Made by a program: the position numbers and the translations under genes. From Vitellaria paradoxa (lineage: Eukaryota; Streptophyta; Magnoliopsida; Ericales; Sapotaceae), in assembly GCA_019916065.1 (NCBI GenBank), contig CM034237.1, positions 41,274,485-41,338,484 on the forward strand: DNA of 64,000 nucleotides, read 5' to 3'. Positions 47,430-58,526 of this stretch are shown here, in pieces (position 1 is the stretch's first letter; each line of letters opens with the position of its first letter). The notes under the pieces were generated by a model. That model was not told where the DNA came from. It saw only the letters and a list, made by a program, of their open reading frames with translations, and did not search any database.

Positions 47430-47690
47430 TGTTAAGAATAAAAGAAGGAGGAAAGAATTATGTATTAATATTTATTTCTGTGTGTGAGAATACAAGACTA
47501 CAAGGTCCTTTATATAAGAGGACAATAATCCTAATCCTGATAGGAGATAATAATCCTAATTATGATTGGATATACAAAATAAGGAATGGAATAATATTCC
47601 TAATTATGATATAAGGAAAGACATAAAATAAGGGAAGGCATAAAATAAGGGATACTAATTATATACGATTACACATTACTAAATCTAACA
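47430..47690 (-). repeat. 3' LTR of the gag-only element
   Basis: 261 bp. A TATA box (minus strand of about 47509-47518, TTATATAAAG) is retained. It differs from the 5' LTR at 13 positions by my count. Confidence 0.93.
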
Positions 47691-48633
47691 CCCCCCCTCA
47701 AATTCAAGGTGATAACGCAGGAAGCAGCTTGAGTTTGGAGATTAACTCGAAGAAACGACCAGGAGGATGATTTGTGGCAAGTCAAACACTCACGAACTGG
47801 ACAATGTTCAAATGAATGATTGTGTGGTAGACCCCTTTTTAGACAGTAGATGCAGGAGTGAGGAGTCAATGGGCCAGAAGATCGACCGTGAGACATAGCA
47901 AGAGCGTCATCTAGAACTGGAGATGGTGGTATAGCAAGAACTGAATCCAACGCCTTAGTTTTGAGACCTAGACGAGTTTCTTCGGATAAGAGTTCTGAAA
48001 TAGCTTGTTCAAGAGTGGGTAGAGGCATGCGATGGAGCAATGAGGCACAAACCGACTCAAAAGTGTCATGGAGAGCCATAAGAAATAGCAAAAGTCGTTG
48101 ATGATTGCGGTGGATAGTGTACAATTGAGCATCCTCAGAGTGTTTCAAGATAGGTTCACATAAAGCGAGCTGATCCCAAACAGAAGACATTTGAGAGAGA
48201 AAATCATTGATGGATTGCCCAGGCTCTTGACGCATACGATGAAGAGTCTGAAGTAACTAATACTGGTGAGCATGACCAGTGGTCTGATAGCGATCCTTTA
48301 AGAAATCCCAAATAGCCTTAGCAGGAGAGGGATACTGATCATCGTCCTGGAATCGGCCAAATTGAAGACTGATGGAAGGAATAGTAGTGGCACGAAACCA
48401 GGTGACAATTTGATAATTTTGCTTTCCCAATCATCAAGACGATCCTCAAAAGCAGATTGATCCTCATCATCTTTCTGGATGGGTTTTTTCTGAGAGCCAG
48501 AGATAATACGGCATAAACGACATTCTTTGATAAAGCCAGAGAGAGTTTGTGCCCACAAAACATAATTAGTCCCATCCAGAATGACAGAGAGGGACGTAAT
48601 ATTGTCAGAGCGATCCACAGAAAAGACTTTCAT
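47669..48633 (-). pseudogene. Copia-type gag of the gag-only element, broken
   Basis: Starts at ATG 48631-48633 (MKVFSVDRSDNITS) and follows the plant copia gag plan: LDGTNYVLWAQTLSGF (N-terminal gag block), then after a frameshift near 48400 and an in-frame TAG (48257-48259) the UBN2-like block with RMRQEPGQSINDFLSQMSSV, WDQLAL and LLFLMALHDTFESV. The C-terminal part has Cys/His pairs (CIYCLKRGLPHNHSFEHC then CLTC) in place of a standard CCHC knuckle. The reading frame runs into the 3' LTR. One frameshift and one stop mean it is not translatable as it stands. Confidence 0.85.
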
Positions 48634-49220
48634 AGTACCCAATAAAGATAAACAATAAATCCGAGTAGAATAGAGATCACCAGTGCGTCCGGAACGTTGA
48701 AAAAGGTAAGGAACCGGTTTGAACCGGTTGAAAATCTGCCAAAAATGACTGAACCGGCCCAAAAGAAGCACTGAACCGGTCTAGGCGGACCGGTCTGACC
48801 GTTGGAGCAGCTAGGGCTACGTGGCAGATCGCAGTTCGCTGGCGTGAGCGCGATCCAGTGTGGCAGGTGCACCAACGAACAGTCTGCGCGGCACACCGTG
48901 ATTCGTCGAGATGACGTCAGCGAGGCGAATGTGAAGACCAGCGGCGCGTGAATTCGCGTGAAGTCACGCGCAATTTTCAGGCGGCGCGTTGAAGCAGATC
49001 TCCGGTTTTGGTTGGTGGCGTTGGGTTCGTCTATGAGAGACGAATCCAATGATGTATGTAGATGTTGGAATATTCACCAGAAGAGTAATACAGAAGCGAA
49101 AAATCAAGGCTTCTTTAACTCTGCTGATGATATATGCCAACGCAATATCTCGCGGGAAAATATTGGCCAACGAAGAAGAGAGAAAAGAAAAAAAAAATTA
49201 GAGTCTCTGCTCTGATATCA
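48634..49220 (-). mobile_element. GC-rich leader of the gag-only element
   Basis: Between the primer-binding site and gag. Markedly more GC-rich (48700-49060) than either LTR. It contains repeated AACCGGTT-like motifs (about 48711-48790). An open frame at 48630-49049 has no recognised domain and is probably non-coding leader. Confidence 0.6.
49208..49220 (-). promoter_or_regulatory. Primer-binding site, initiator tRNA-Met
   Basis: TGATATCAGAGCA on the minus strand, directly after the 5' LTR. One mismatch to TGGTATCAGAGCA. Confidence 0.85.
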
Positions 49221-49481
49221 TGTTAAGAATAAAAGAAGAAGGAAAGAATTATGTATTAATATTTATTTCTGTGTGTGAGAATACAAGACTACAAGATCCT
49301 TTATATAAGAGAACAATAATCCTAATCCTGATAGGAGATAGTAATCCTAATTATGATTGGATATACAAAATAAGGAATTGAATAATATTCCTAATTATGA
49401 TATAAGGAAAGATATAAAATAAGAAAATGTATAAAATAAGGAATACTAATTATATACAATTATACATTACTAAATCTAACA
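49221..49481 (-). repeat. 5' LTR of the gag-only element
   Basis: 261 bp, same length as the 3' LTR. At 12 of the 13 differing positions this copy has A or T where the other has G or C. Confidence 0.93.
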
Positions 49482-49486
49482 GAATC

Positions 49487-49834
49487 CATAAAAGCACAGT
49501 GTTGTATGTTGGCATTCATGATGTGCAGATTGCATTTGCCAGCTAAACTGTCCATCACTTTTCTTGATTCAACACCCTAAACTGAAACTGCAGAAATCTG
49601 CTTTCTGCAACTTAAAACATCATGAGATAAAAAACCATGCAACCGATTTGTCTACACAGGAAAAGTTTAGGAGTGAGGTTTCTACTAGTAATAGTAGTGG
49701 TTATTAGTTCGAACTCCTTTATTATTACCTGACTCTTAGTTCTAGTGGGATGGGTTAAAAAAAACAAACATACAAACAAACAAACTACGCAAACAAGCTA
49801 GGAGAATATTTCTGAAAGGGATAGTAAAACTCTT
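49487..49834. other. Intergenic or SOFL 3' flank
   Basis: No gene is seen. It probably includes the SOFL 3' UTR. Confidence 0.45.
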
Positions 49835-50269
49835 CTATTTTTTCTCCTTCTTATTGGTTTTTCTCACCTTTGCTCCACCATCTTCTTTAGGCTCTGGCAG
49901 TTCCTTCTCTGCATTCATCCTTCTTCCATTTAGTTTCTTCTTGTCCACCCGTTTGTAAGTTGTCTCGCTTGACGAATACTCACTGCCACTTTTGCCCTTG
50001 GAGTTCTTTGAATGACCCAATGCATCATTACCTTTCTTGCTACTTCTGAACGGAAGTTCTGGATTACTCGGTCCAGAACACGCGTCTGAAGCCATGGAAT
50101 CGTCGCTTTCGATATCATCATTGTCCTCTCTATTTTTAGAAGTTCCATGACTGTCGCCGTCGTCATAAAAATTATTTTTTTCATGGAATGAGGATACAAT
50201 ATAACTCGTCCAACCAGATTCACTGCTGCTGTGTTCTTCTGTGCCGTCAAGGACTTTCGGAGACTCCAT
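49835..50269 (-). CDS. SOFL: SOB FIVE-LIKE (SOFL) family protein
   Basis: 144 residues. Two short conserved blocks identify the plant-specific SOFL family: SSSESGWTSYI (14-24) and DDSMASDACSGPS (56-68). The rest is hydrophilic, with a Lys-rich tail (KKKLNGRR and KVRKTNKKEKK) that may act as a nuclear signal. In Arabidopsis SOFL1 and SOFL2 raise levels of specific cytokinins; the two blocks are required, and the Thr of the first block (T21 here) is one residue I recall as essential. The start is the ATG at 50267-50269. An upstream AG (TTCCAG, just before it) could be a splice acceptor, so a leader intron is possible. It is transcribed towards the gag-only element 350 bp away. Confidence 0.88.
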   Translation of the reverse strand: MESPKVLDGTEEHSSSESGWTSYIVSSFHEKNNFYDDGDSHGTSKNREDNDDIESDDSMASDACSGPSNPELPFRSSKKGNDALGHSKNSKGKSGSEYSSSETTYKRVDKKKLNGRRMNAEKELPEPKEDGGAKVRKTNKKEKK

Positions 50270-51289
50270 TACTGGAACTGGGTGAACAATATTCACAGTG
50301 AATAATAACCGAACGGAGGGGGAAAGAGTGAAACTCCAATCCTTTTAGTAAATAACCTACAATCCTTTTCTGCCCTGAAAACACCACTATCTCTGGCTCT
50401 ACGATCCTTTCATGCAAGGAATAAACAGTTTGGCCATCTCTGATGCATATGTAATCTACTCCCTATAGTTGATTGGCTAGAGACATTCACTACCTAGAAT
50501 TCATAGCACCATTGCTTTCTGGCCTTCACAATCAGAACAGGGGGAGAAGTCTTTGTACAAAACGGAGGTCAAACAAGTAAATGTAAACCTTGTTCTTAAG
50601 TGGCGGTCTGGCGCGACAAAAAAATAACGAAAAATATAATTTAAAAGATTTTTTTGACGTTTAACGCGCAATCACTAATTATATTATTTTAGAGATGAAT
50701 AGTAAAATTTTTTGACTTTTATGTTAATTTTTTAGAGAAAAAAATCGTTCAAATAAGTTTTTTGATTCTGTCAAAATTTGTTGAAAATCGTTAAAAAATT
50801 TTTTACATTTGTAAAAAGTTATTAAGATTTATAAATGTTATTGAGATTTATAAAAAAATTATTAAAATTTATACAAATTTATTCATATACGTAGATATAT
50901 ATAAATTTATAAATATTTTATAAAGTACAAGAGATGTGGAATATTTTAAAAAAAATTTAATATTTTTTTACCATTTTTTAAAAGCAACAAACAATTCCTA
51001 AATGTTAAGCAACAAGTTGAGAGCTACTCAGTACTTATTCATCGGACATCACACCTGAGAAGACCATCTCATTTATGTCTCTGTCCTCCCCCATAAATCT
51101 GAAGCAGCATTTCAAATTGGAATACAGATGAGCCCCCACTCTGCAAAGAGCTATGGGAAGGCCACTTCAGTACTCCTTTAATTATCTGTCCTGTTATCGA
51201 CAAATAGTAGTCTTTGTCCTGTGAAGGGTGTTAAAGCGATACTTGTCATCTTAAAACTTAAACTGTCAGAAAGAAAGAAAAGATTATTT
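50270..51289. other. SOFL upstream region and AT-rich DNA
   Basis: 50270-50580 is probably SOFL leader or promoter (gene-like base composition, pyrimidine-rich on the minus strand). 50600-51000 is AT-rich low-complexity DNA, possibly a decayed MITE starting AAGTGGCGGTCTGGCG. No other gene is seen. Confidence 0.4.
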
Positions 51290-51650
51290 TATTATTTAAA
51301 TTAATTTATTTTATTTTAACATATTAAAATTTTTAAAAAGACTAACATAACCTAAGTTATTAAGATGACTTACTTTATTATTTAGCGTTAACTTATTTTC
51401 TTTTAACACGTTCTTTCATATGTAATCAAAATGAGTTTCTTAAAGTGATTAAACACAGTTAAGCTATTAAAAAAATAATAATTTTTTTATTTATTATTTA
51501 CTTATTTTCTCTTAACATATCTCCTCACATATGGTGGGGACGATTGTTTTGAAGTAATCAAACATAGTTTAAACTATTAAAAAATGATAATTTTATTATT
51601 TATATTAACTTATTTTCTTTGAATCTGTCTCTTTACTTGTAATTAGACTA
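51290..51650. repeat. Tandem repeat of 102-116 bp, about 3.5 units
   Basis: Units recur from TTTATTATTTA at 51374, 51490 and 51592, each continuing TTAACTTATTTTC-TTTAACA and later TAATCAAACA..TTAAACTATTAAAAAA. They are imperfect and non-coding. Confidence 0.8.
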
Positions 51651-53562
51651 ATTTTTTGAAAAGGACAAATACATGATATTATTGAATTTTTTCTTCTTTG
51701 GTCGTGAGATTTGAGCTAAAAATTTTTACCTGCTCTAATATCGTATTAAAGAATAAACCATTATCTCATCTAAAAACTCAAACAGTGGTGCTTCAATATT
51801 TATATTGATTTATTCTTTCTAAACAAAGAGCACATTGAACACATCTACATTTTGGGTTTCTGGACTACCTGCTCGGCGTGATGGGGTTGGCAAGAAGGCC
51901 ATCTGCTCTTGTCGCTCCTGTCATTTGATGTTTTCTTCCCTTAAAGCACCCACATGTCTTTTGTGTTACTGGGGGGTAAAAACATCATGGAACATCTGCA
52001 GTAAACATCTCAAGGTATGCCATATTTACCCAATTGTTGGATCAACCTCCGCAATAACAACACCATGTGGTAGTTTTTTGTATTTTAGTGTCTGCAGATG
52101 GAGTAAAATCATTTCAACCATGTACTGTTTTTTGGTTAAGTTATTTTTACCTCATTGGCTGTTGTGTTGTAGTCCTTGTGATGTTCGGGAAGTAAATTCC
52201 CTGCATTGAAAGGACCTGGGCATGCTTTGTCCACCATATTGCAGGCATTTATTAAGGGTGTGTTTCCACTTTGAATCCTTGGCTTGACGTTAACTTCTCA
52301 GAATTAGACAAGAGAGGTCCCTCTCCTGGCATTATCCTTGCTTTGTAATACTCCATGTGGATGGAGTGAAATAGAAATAAAAGTAGAGGAAGGAAAAGAT
52401 TTTAAAATTTATTACTTATTCGTGATTTTTTTAAGAAATTAAACAAAAAGAAATGAAGAAAAATGAGAAAAAAAATAAGTTTTAAAATTTTAAAAAATTT
52501 TATTCCCTCAAATGTGATTAGAAATGAAGAGAAAAAAAAAAGTTAATGAAACTTTTAAAATAACATATTTGTCCGTCAAATAAAAAATAAGAAAAAGAAA
52601 ATTACACACATATCCTAAACTAAATTAATAGACAACCCTTCAACTCTTCATTAAAGGATTCAATAGTAAAATAATATACACATCATTTTCTTTCGATTTC
52701 TTCTCAACTAAAAAACAAAGAAAAGAAAGTTATATACTATCAAACTTACAAACAAATAAAAAGAAAACATTATTATTTTTTTTTTCTTTTTTCCTAACTA
52801 ATATTTTCTTTTCTTTTCTTTTTTCTCCTAATCTTACAGACTGAGTTTACTATCTTTTCAATTGTGCACCTTCACTTGCTTGCTTGCAGTTTTAAACAAT
52901 GATATAGAATGTAATAGATATAAAATAATTAAAATTTAGCATAACAATTTTTAAGTAGTTCAATCAGAACTCTTTAAAATTGTTACTTAATGATAACGAG
53001 TGTTTTTGGTGGTTTTTTTTTTTTTTTTTTCTCAAAAACATGATTGAGATGGATCGACATGTACTATATTTTTCTTTTCTTAGAGTTCATGCATCACGTG
53101 CATATATTTTTGGACCCTATACGTCCAGAGGAGTTTCCCTTGAACGCAAAGGCATTGACTAGGGAATCCTATTCCGTATTAATTCCTCACTTACCTTTGT
53201 TCTCATTACCATTATGACACATCGGGTGGAGTAGGACAGTCTATTATGTTTGTGGTTTTCGAATTGTCTCATACATACTGATTTAGGTAGCAGCAACCAG
53301 CTCATGGTCGAGTCATTAATGGGCATTCCATGTTGTATTCAAATTTAGGGTTGCAAATAAGGCGAATTAAATGAAGTATTAGCATACTTGGAGGGTGTTT
53401 GAAGCCTTTTTTTGGCCAAAAGTTACCAACTGTGTAATTTTAGTAACCGTTTAGCCGTTTGAAGTTTGCAGTAAAATATTGTGTTTTTTTGGCAATAAAT
53501 TATGCTTAGAACAGTGTAGTTTAGGAGGAATAACTTCCCCCTCTCTTTTTGTATGTGTAACA
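51651..53562. other. Intergenic or intronic DNA, no CDS supported
   Basis: 51835-52250 is less AT-rich and contains a donor-like CTCAAG|GTATGC (about 52014), so it could be an exon of an unrecognised transcript, but no reading frame is convincing. 52365-52850 is A/T low-complexity DNA. Confidence 0.4.
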
Positions 53563-53742
53563 GTTTGAAAATTTGCACGAAAGATTTGCAAACTCCATCA
53601 ATCAAATCCCCAAGCACAGATATGAGGAAGAGCTCCTGAGCTACGTATTGACTATGAAACTCGAGCAAAAGAGGCAAACCCAAGCCCACACCAACCAGCG
53701 TTTGGAGAAGATGGTCGGAGCAAACCTGCCGCCGGCGTGATG
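53563..53742 (+). CDS. Possible terminal coding exon of an unrecognised gene
   Basis: A pyrimidine tract and TGTAACAG acceptor precede an open frame of 59 codons to a TGA: FENLHERFANSI, then IPKHRYEEELLSYVLTMKLE, then QKRQTQAHTNQRLEKMVG and NLPPA. The composition (Glu, Arg, Lys and Gln rich, likely helical) and the clean acceptor suggest a genuine last exon rather than chance. I do not recognise the family. No matching upstream exon was found within 2 kb, so it may be a gene fragment carried by a repeat. The first codon boundary is approximate. Confidence 0.35.
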
Positions 53743-54399
53743 TGTGCTGGGGTTTTGAGAGATGAGGGCAGCGGAAGTGATATGTGTGGAAAATTTGGAC
53801 AACTGATGGGGGGTTTTACCCAATTTTACCTCTGATCTATTTGAACGCATTAAACGTGTGTCATTCGAACAATTTTTCGGTAGATGCCCAGGGGTGTTTT
53901 TTTTAACCTGTGCCTACCGCATTATTAATTTTTTTTTAGCACCAATCCGATTGCTAGTTTTGGTACTTCTTTTAATCAAAGATATAAAATTTTTCAAAAT
54001 TGATGAAGATTGTAAAAATTTGGTAAGAGTTGAGAAAAATTGAAATTTTTTTTGGAGTTTTATGAGACTACAAACGCCTCTTTTAAGTAAGTTTGTTAAT
54101 TAAGTTTATTGTTCAACTTGAATTAATTTTGAACAAATTCAAAGTATTTTATTCAAACTTGTTTATATGATTTATCGACATACTAAAACCTCGAGTCAAA
54201 TATAGTAGCAAACCTATATTTTAACTTATTTATGAGTTTGGTAATTAACAAGATTTAACAAATTGATTAATTTTTTAACAAACAAACAACCTTGCCTAAT
54301 TTAATAAATAAGTTGTAAATTAAAAAAATAACTTATAACTAATTTAAGTTATTAAATTTTAAAGTTATTAATAAGAAAAACTAAGTCATTAAAATTTTA
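53743..54399. other. Flank of orphan exon and AT-rich repeat
   Basis: No gene is seen. 54080-54399 resembles the dispersed repeats at 24482 and 34045. Confidence 0.4.
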
Positions 54400-55915
54400 T
54401 AAATAATTTAATTATAAACATAGTTATAAATACTTAACGAGCATGTTTACGTGAGCATATTTAAAAGTCATAAACAAGTATGTTCACTGATAATTAGCAA
54501 GTTTGTTTACGAATTTTATCGAGTTAATCTCGCTTTTACTTAAGCTTAATTCATTTATTTTCTAATTAAATTTGTTCATTTATCTCATCAAACAAAAATA
54601 AATAAATTCTTTCGCCAGCGACTCGTGAAACGATTATTTTGTTCATAGAGTTAGTTCTAGATGCTTCTATACTACTAAATAAGGCAATACTTGTGTATTA
54701 GGCACACTCTAATACATTTTTCTGGACCTTTTTCTGAATTACTTTCTGTTAAAGAGTTCTTCTGAAAATCCGACATCACGAGCAAGATAGTCATTTCCTA
54801 GTAAGAAGGTATGAGAGTGAAGAAGAATTAGAAAGAACCTATGTTTAATGGGTTTGTTGCCTGGAAATCTTCCATTCGGCCAAATTAATTAACGGAGAGT
54901 GTACATTGTCCACCTCAAAACTAATAAAAAAATAATTATTAAAAAGAAAAAGAAAAAGAAAGAACGCTAAGCACCAATGTTGTAGAATCTTATACACATA
55001 AAAGCAGATCGGGTTGTTTTGGTATGACGTGGCAGTCATCACATTTTTATAAACCAATAGAAAATGAGCGGATCGATCTCAACATAGAAAACCCTTTTTC
55101 CCGCCGTCACCATATGTCGTCTTTCTTCATAATTGAGTCTTTGTTTACGATAATGCAAAATCATACTTTTAAATTTCTTAACATTCTGTTTGAATTGATT
55201 TCATTTCAAAATAAAGAATAGATTTGATTTGATTTGATAAAGAAAATTTTGTATTTGAAATATATTTTGAGTATAAAAATTAAATTAATTTAGTTTAAGT
55301 GAATACCAAGTTTGAGCATTTGAAAAAAATAAAAAAATAGTAAATATGATAAACAAGGATAAATTTGTCCACTTACTTAGATTACTTAATAAAATAATAA
55401 ATTCTTATCAAATCTTAATATTTTAGATTTCCAAAATATAAGTTATGAAATGAATTCAAATTCAATTTATAAACTTTTATTTTAATTCTAAACAGAAGAA
55501 TTAATAAGAATTCTTATCAAATGAAAACGAATCCTATCAAGTCTACCATTTCAAATGAAGTGTAATAGATTAACTATTTTGACTTTTAAATATATATGTT
55601 AATATAATGGAATTGATTACAATTAAACAGGTATAATTTGGTTCGATTGGTAATTTTTCCGTGCAAAATTCTTGATTGATTTCGGTTATTATTTTTTATT
55701 TTTAAAATTATTCGATTCAATTGTAAAATTTATAATTTTGGAGTTTTATGTCCTCTTTATGGGTTAATTTGAGATTGGGTTTGATTATCAAAGCCCAATC
55801 TAAATTTGATTCGAGAATGGGCTGAGTGAACGTGCTAAAACAGTGCACCTCAAAACCTGTCCTGTTTGCATTGTAAGTGACATGTGGGCTTGGTTTGGAA
55901 ATAGAAAAATTAGAT
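54400..55915. repeat. Duplicated segment, copy A
   Basis: About 1.5 kb that aligns with copy B (59852-61715) and, in its second half, with copy C (61733-63890). Landmarks: ATTATAAACATAGTTA at the left, AGGCAATACTTGTGTATTAG in the middle, GAAAATGAGCGGAT at 55061 and GGCTTGGTTTGGAAATAG at the right. A lacks the Helitron and MITE of B and the CACTA element of C, so it serves as the empty-site reference. Confidence 0.9.
55025..55105 (+). promoter_or_regulatory. S-phase-promoter-like motif cluster, copy A
   Basis: Within 81 bases: TGACGTGG (55025-55032, hexamer/ACGT type), CCAAT (55054-55058), GCGGATCG (55068-55075, octamer-like as in plant histone promoters) and a perfect E2F site TTTCCCGCC (55097-55105). 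No histone or other S-phase gene follows. Function is inference. Confidence 0.35.
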
Positions 55916-56391
55916 TTTTTTTTTAATTTTTCCTGTTTATATTACCTTTTTTTTATTAAAATTTGAACTTTTTTTTGGTAATTTTTTAGGCTTGCGTCCA
56001 TAAAAAATTTAGAAAATACTTTTACAATTGGAAAATTCATGTACATATAAAAAATAACTATTAACCCTTAATGAATTTTTTTATTTTTTTATTAATATGA
56101 ATAACACACTTAAAGGCTATCAAATAAAAAAGACTTAATTAAAATGCATAGTTTGTTTGAAATGGAATATTTAATGCTCCATTTCTTTTTTCAATTTTAT
56201 AATTATTATCAATAAAAAAGCAATGGATTAATCCCAACCCAAATAGCCATTATTAATCTCAAATTGATCCGATTACAGACTAAATCAGTAACAGCGCGAA
56301 TAACTCAAAAACTTCCAAAATTCAAATAAGATAAACTTGTGCTCAAATATGCTCAACTTTAGGCTGGGTTGCAAGTCAAATTATATATTTA
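55916..56391. other. AT-rich DNA between copy A and MITE
   Basis: Nothing is supported here. Confidence 0.5.
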
Positions 56392-56792
56392 GGCTTTGTT
56401 TGGTTATAAAAAAAATTTATTTTTTTTCTTCGCTGTATATGGCTTTATTTTACTAAAATTTAATTTTCTTAGAAGTTGTAATTTTTATATATATTAATTG
56501 CATTTGTAAAAAATAAAAAGATAAAAAAATTTCTTCTATTGGGTAAAAATTGGGAAAAAATAAAAAAAAATCAATTTTTTCGTTCTTTTTTTTATCTAAA
56601 CAGATGGATTTTACTTAAACGGACGTGAATTTTTTAACTTAATTTTTTTTTTTTTACGAATGCGATTAATACACCTAAAAACTAAATTTCTAAAAATATT
56701 AAAATTTTGATAAAAAAAAATCACATAAGACCAAAAAAAAAAGGTCCAACAAAGAAAAAATTAAAAGCTTTTTTGTAATCAAACAAAGCCTT
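56392..56792. mobile_element. MITE-like palindrome, family 4, copy d
   Basis: About 400 bp with good inverted ends: GGCTTTGTTTGGTTATAAAA and, on the reverse strand, GGCTTTGTTTGATTACAAAA. It has the same internal plan as the three copies at 21277-22520 (TGGGTAAAAATT, AACAGATGGATTTTAC, GAATGCGATTAAT). No clear target duplication. Confidence 0.75.
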
Positions 56793-58373
56793 GGGGTGCA
56801 ATCGAATAGTTAATTTCATTGACCTCGCAGTATTCTATTTTGACATTTTCTATGTTTACGGAACGTACATCTCTCAACGGAATGTCCATCTCTCAAAAAT
56901 ATAAATTTTACGACACTTCTTTATCATTCAGTAGGCTTCAATTGTATGTGCGGTGTCTTGTATTGAACAAATTTCAGCACGGCAGATTTGTCTTGGCAGG
57001 AGTCATGGGTGTTTTCTATGAATCAAAAGTTTGTGTCTTGGCCTTAGAGGCTACTTGGTGAAACCCTCGTGCAAGTTTTCTTCTCCAGTTGCATTGAGTT
57101 TTAAATTTTAAGGTAGGGTTAAGGTTGTTCCGTTTGAGACTAACGTGCGTAGATTGTTTTTCAGTTAAGTATTTGTCAATAAAAAATAAAATAAAAATAA
57201 AAATTTAAAATTTCTTCTCTTATATGAGTTATGATAAAAAAAAAAAAGGAAGAGAAAATACATGAATTTTAAGAAATAAAAAAATAATGTATGTTGATAG
57301 ATGTTTTTTTATTTTATTATATTTTTTATTCATTTAAATAGGGATATAAATTTGGGATTTTACTTTTTTTTTCCTCGTTTTTTAAGTTCTTTTTATCATT
57401 TTTTTTTCTTTTACGCACCAATTTTTACTTGATTGTGTTTGATTTGGTAAAGTTTTGGAAAGAAGGTAAAACAAAAGAAAAGATTTTTCAATACTTGATT
57501 GAGTGAAAAAAGTGGGAGAAAAATAATAGAGAAAGAAAGGCAGAACAAAAATATGTGCCCCGCGTGTCTTTTTTCGCTGATGAAATGGAAGAAAGATGGG
57601 AGGGGATGCAGAGAGAGATAGAAAAAAAAAAAAATAGACAAATGAGAATTTATTGAGACCCGATTGAAAGTCAGGTTTTTAGTACGTTTTGGTAAATTTT
57701 TGATAAAAATTGGTAGGTGAAATTTTTTGTGTATTTCGTAAAATAAATAAAAATTTTTAGTAACTTTTGATAACTTTTAAATATTTAGTAAAAATTTTGA
57801 TTGTTTAAGTTAACTGAGTTAAAATAAAATGACTATTATATCTCTCGTTGCTAAACAAAAATTGTTATTTTGTAACTTGCCAGCTCAATAAAGTTGATAA
57901 CTTTTAATATTTTATCAAATGCTTAAAACACCGAAAAGTGGTAGTATTTTGTTTTTTTTTTTTTTTTCCTCCACCAAGCAGGCCTAAAAAGTGAGAATTT
58001 ACCTCCTTAATTTTAAATAATTTTTATATAAATTTGAATTATAATATATACTTTACGTAACTGTTTCTCTCAAAACCAAACACGTTGGAGACAGAAAATT
58101 TTCGTTCTTAAAAATTATTCACTGTTCATTTTCTTTCTATTAGTTTTTTCCGTCGTTATGATTGGAAACATTAAAATAATCTCGTTTGTGTGCAAGAATT
58201 ATCACTTTTACACTGGCTGACGTTGATCTAAGTTCATGATGACGATCAAATTGTAACGGTCCAATCCCATCCTTGCCAAAAAGAAAAAAAAACATCCTTA
58301 TGCATACTTTCATATTCTAATGTCGAATAACTTAAATTTGTTTGGACCATTAGATCAGCATATATCTATTAAA
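56793..58373. other. Intergenic, repeat-rich, no gene seen
   Basis: Includes a family-3-like stretch at about 57680-57985 (TTTTGGTAAATTTTTG, AGTAACTTTTGATAAC). Short open frames near 56819-57061 show no domain. Confidence 0.45.
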
Positions 58374-58526
58374 AAGGAGTTTGATTGGTAAAAATTTAAT
58401 TAAAAAAATATAATAAAAATATAAAAATATGATATAAAAATAATATGTGATAAAATTTAATAAAAAATATATAAAATTTAATAAAAATTAATCGATTTTA
58501 ATTAATTTTAATCAATCAAACACCTT
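58374..58526. mobile_element. MITE-like palindrome, family 5
   Basis: 153 bp. The left end AAGGAGTTTGATTGGTAAAA and the reverse complement of the right end AAGGTGTTTGATTGATTAAA form a good inverted repeat. It is the best-preserved of the five copies. Confidence 0.75.

Larger units (their letters stand above)
47430..49481 (-). mobile_element. Complete gag-only LTR retrotransposon (TR-GAG type, copia-like)
   Basis: 2052-bp element in minus orientation with two 261-bp LTRs (47430-47690 and 49221-49481), both TGTTA...TAACA, flanked by an exact 5-bp target duplication GAATC (47425-47429, 49482-49486). The primer-binding site (TGATATCAGAGCA, minus strand of 49208-49220) abuts the 5' LTR and differs by one base from the initiator tRNA-Met complement. 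The polypurine tract (TTGAGGGGGGG) abuts the 3' LTR. The interior holds a gag-like reading frame only; protease, integrase, RT and RNase H are absent. It therefore needed an autonomous copia partner to move. Boundaries are exact. Confidence 0.93.

Noticed and set aside
48630..49049. 139-codon frame in the leader of the gag-only element
   Set aside because: No domain, overlaps the gag start in another frame, and lies in a GC-rich leader where long frames arise easily.
51835..52209. 124-codon open frame, Cys-rich
   Set aside because: Begins with TTG rather than ATG, has no recognisable domain, and the composition is uneven; treated as possible non-coding exon at most.
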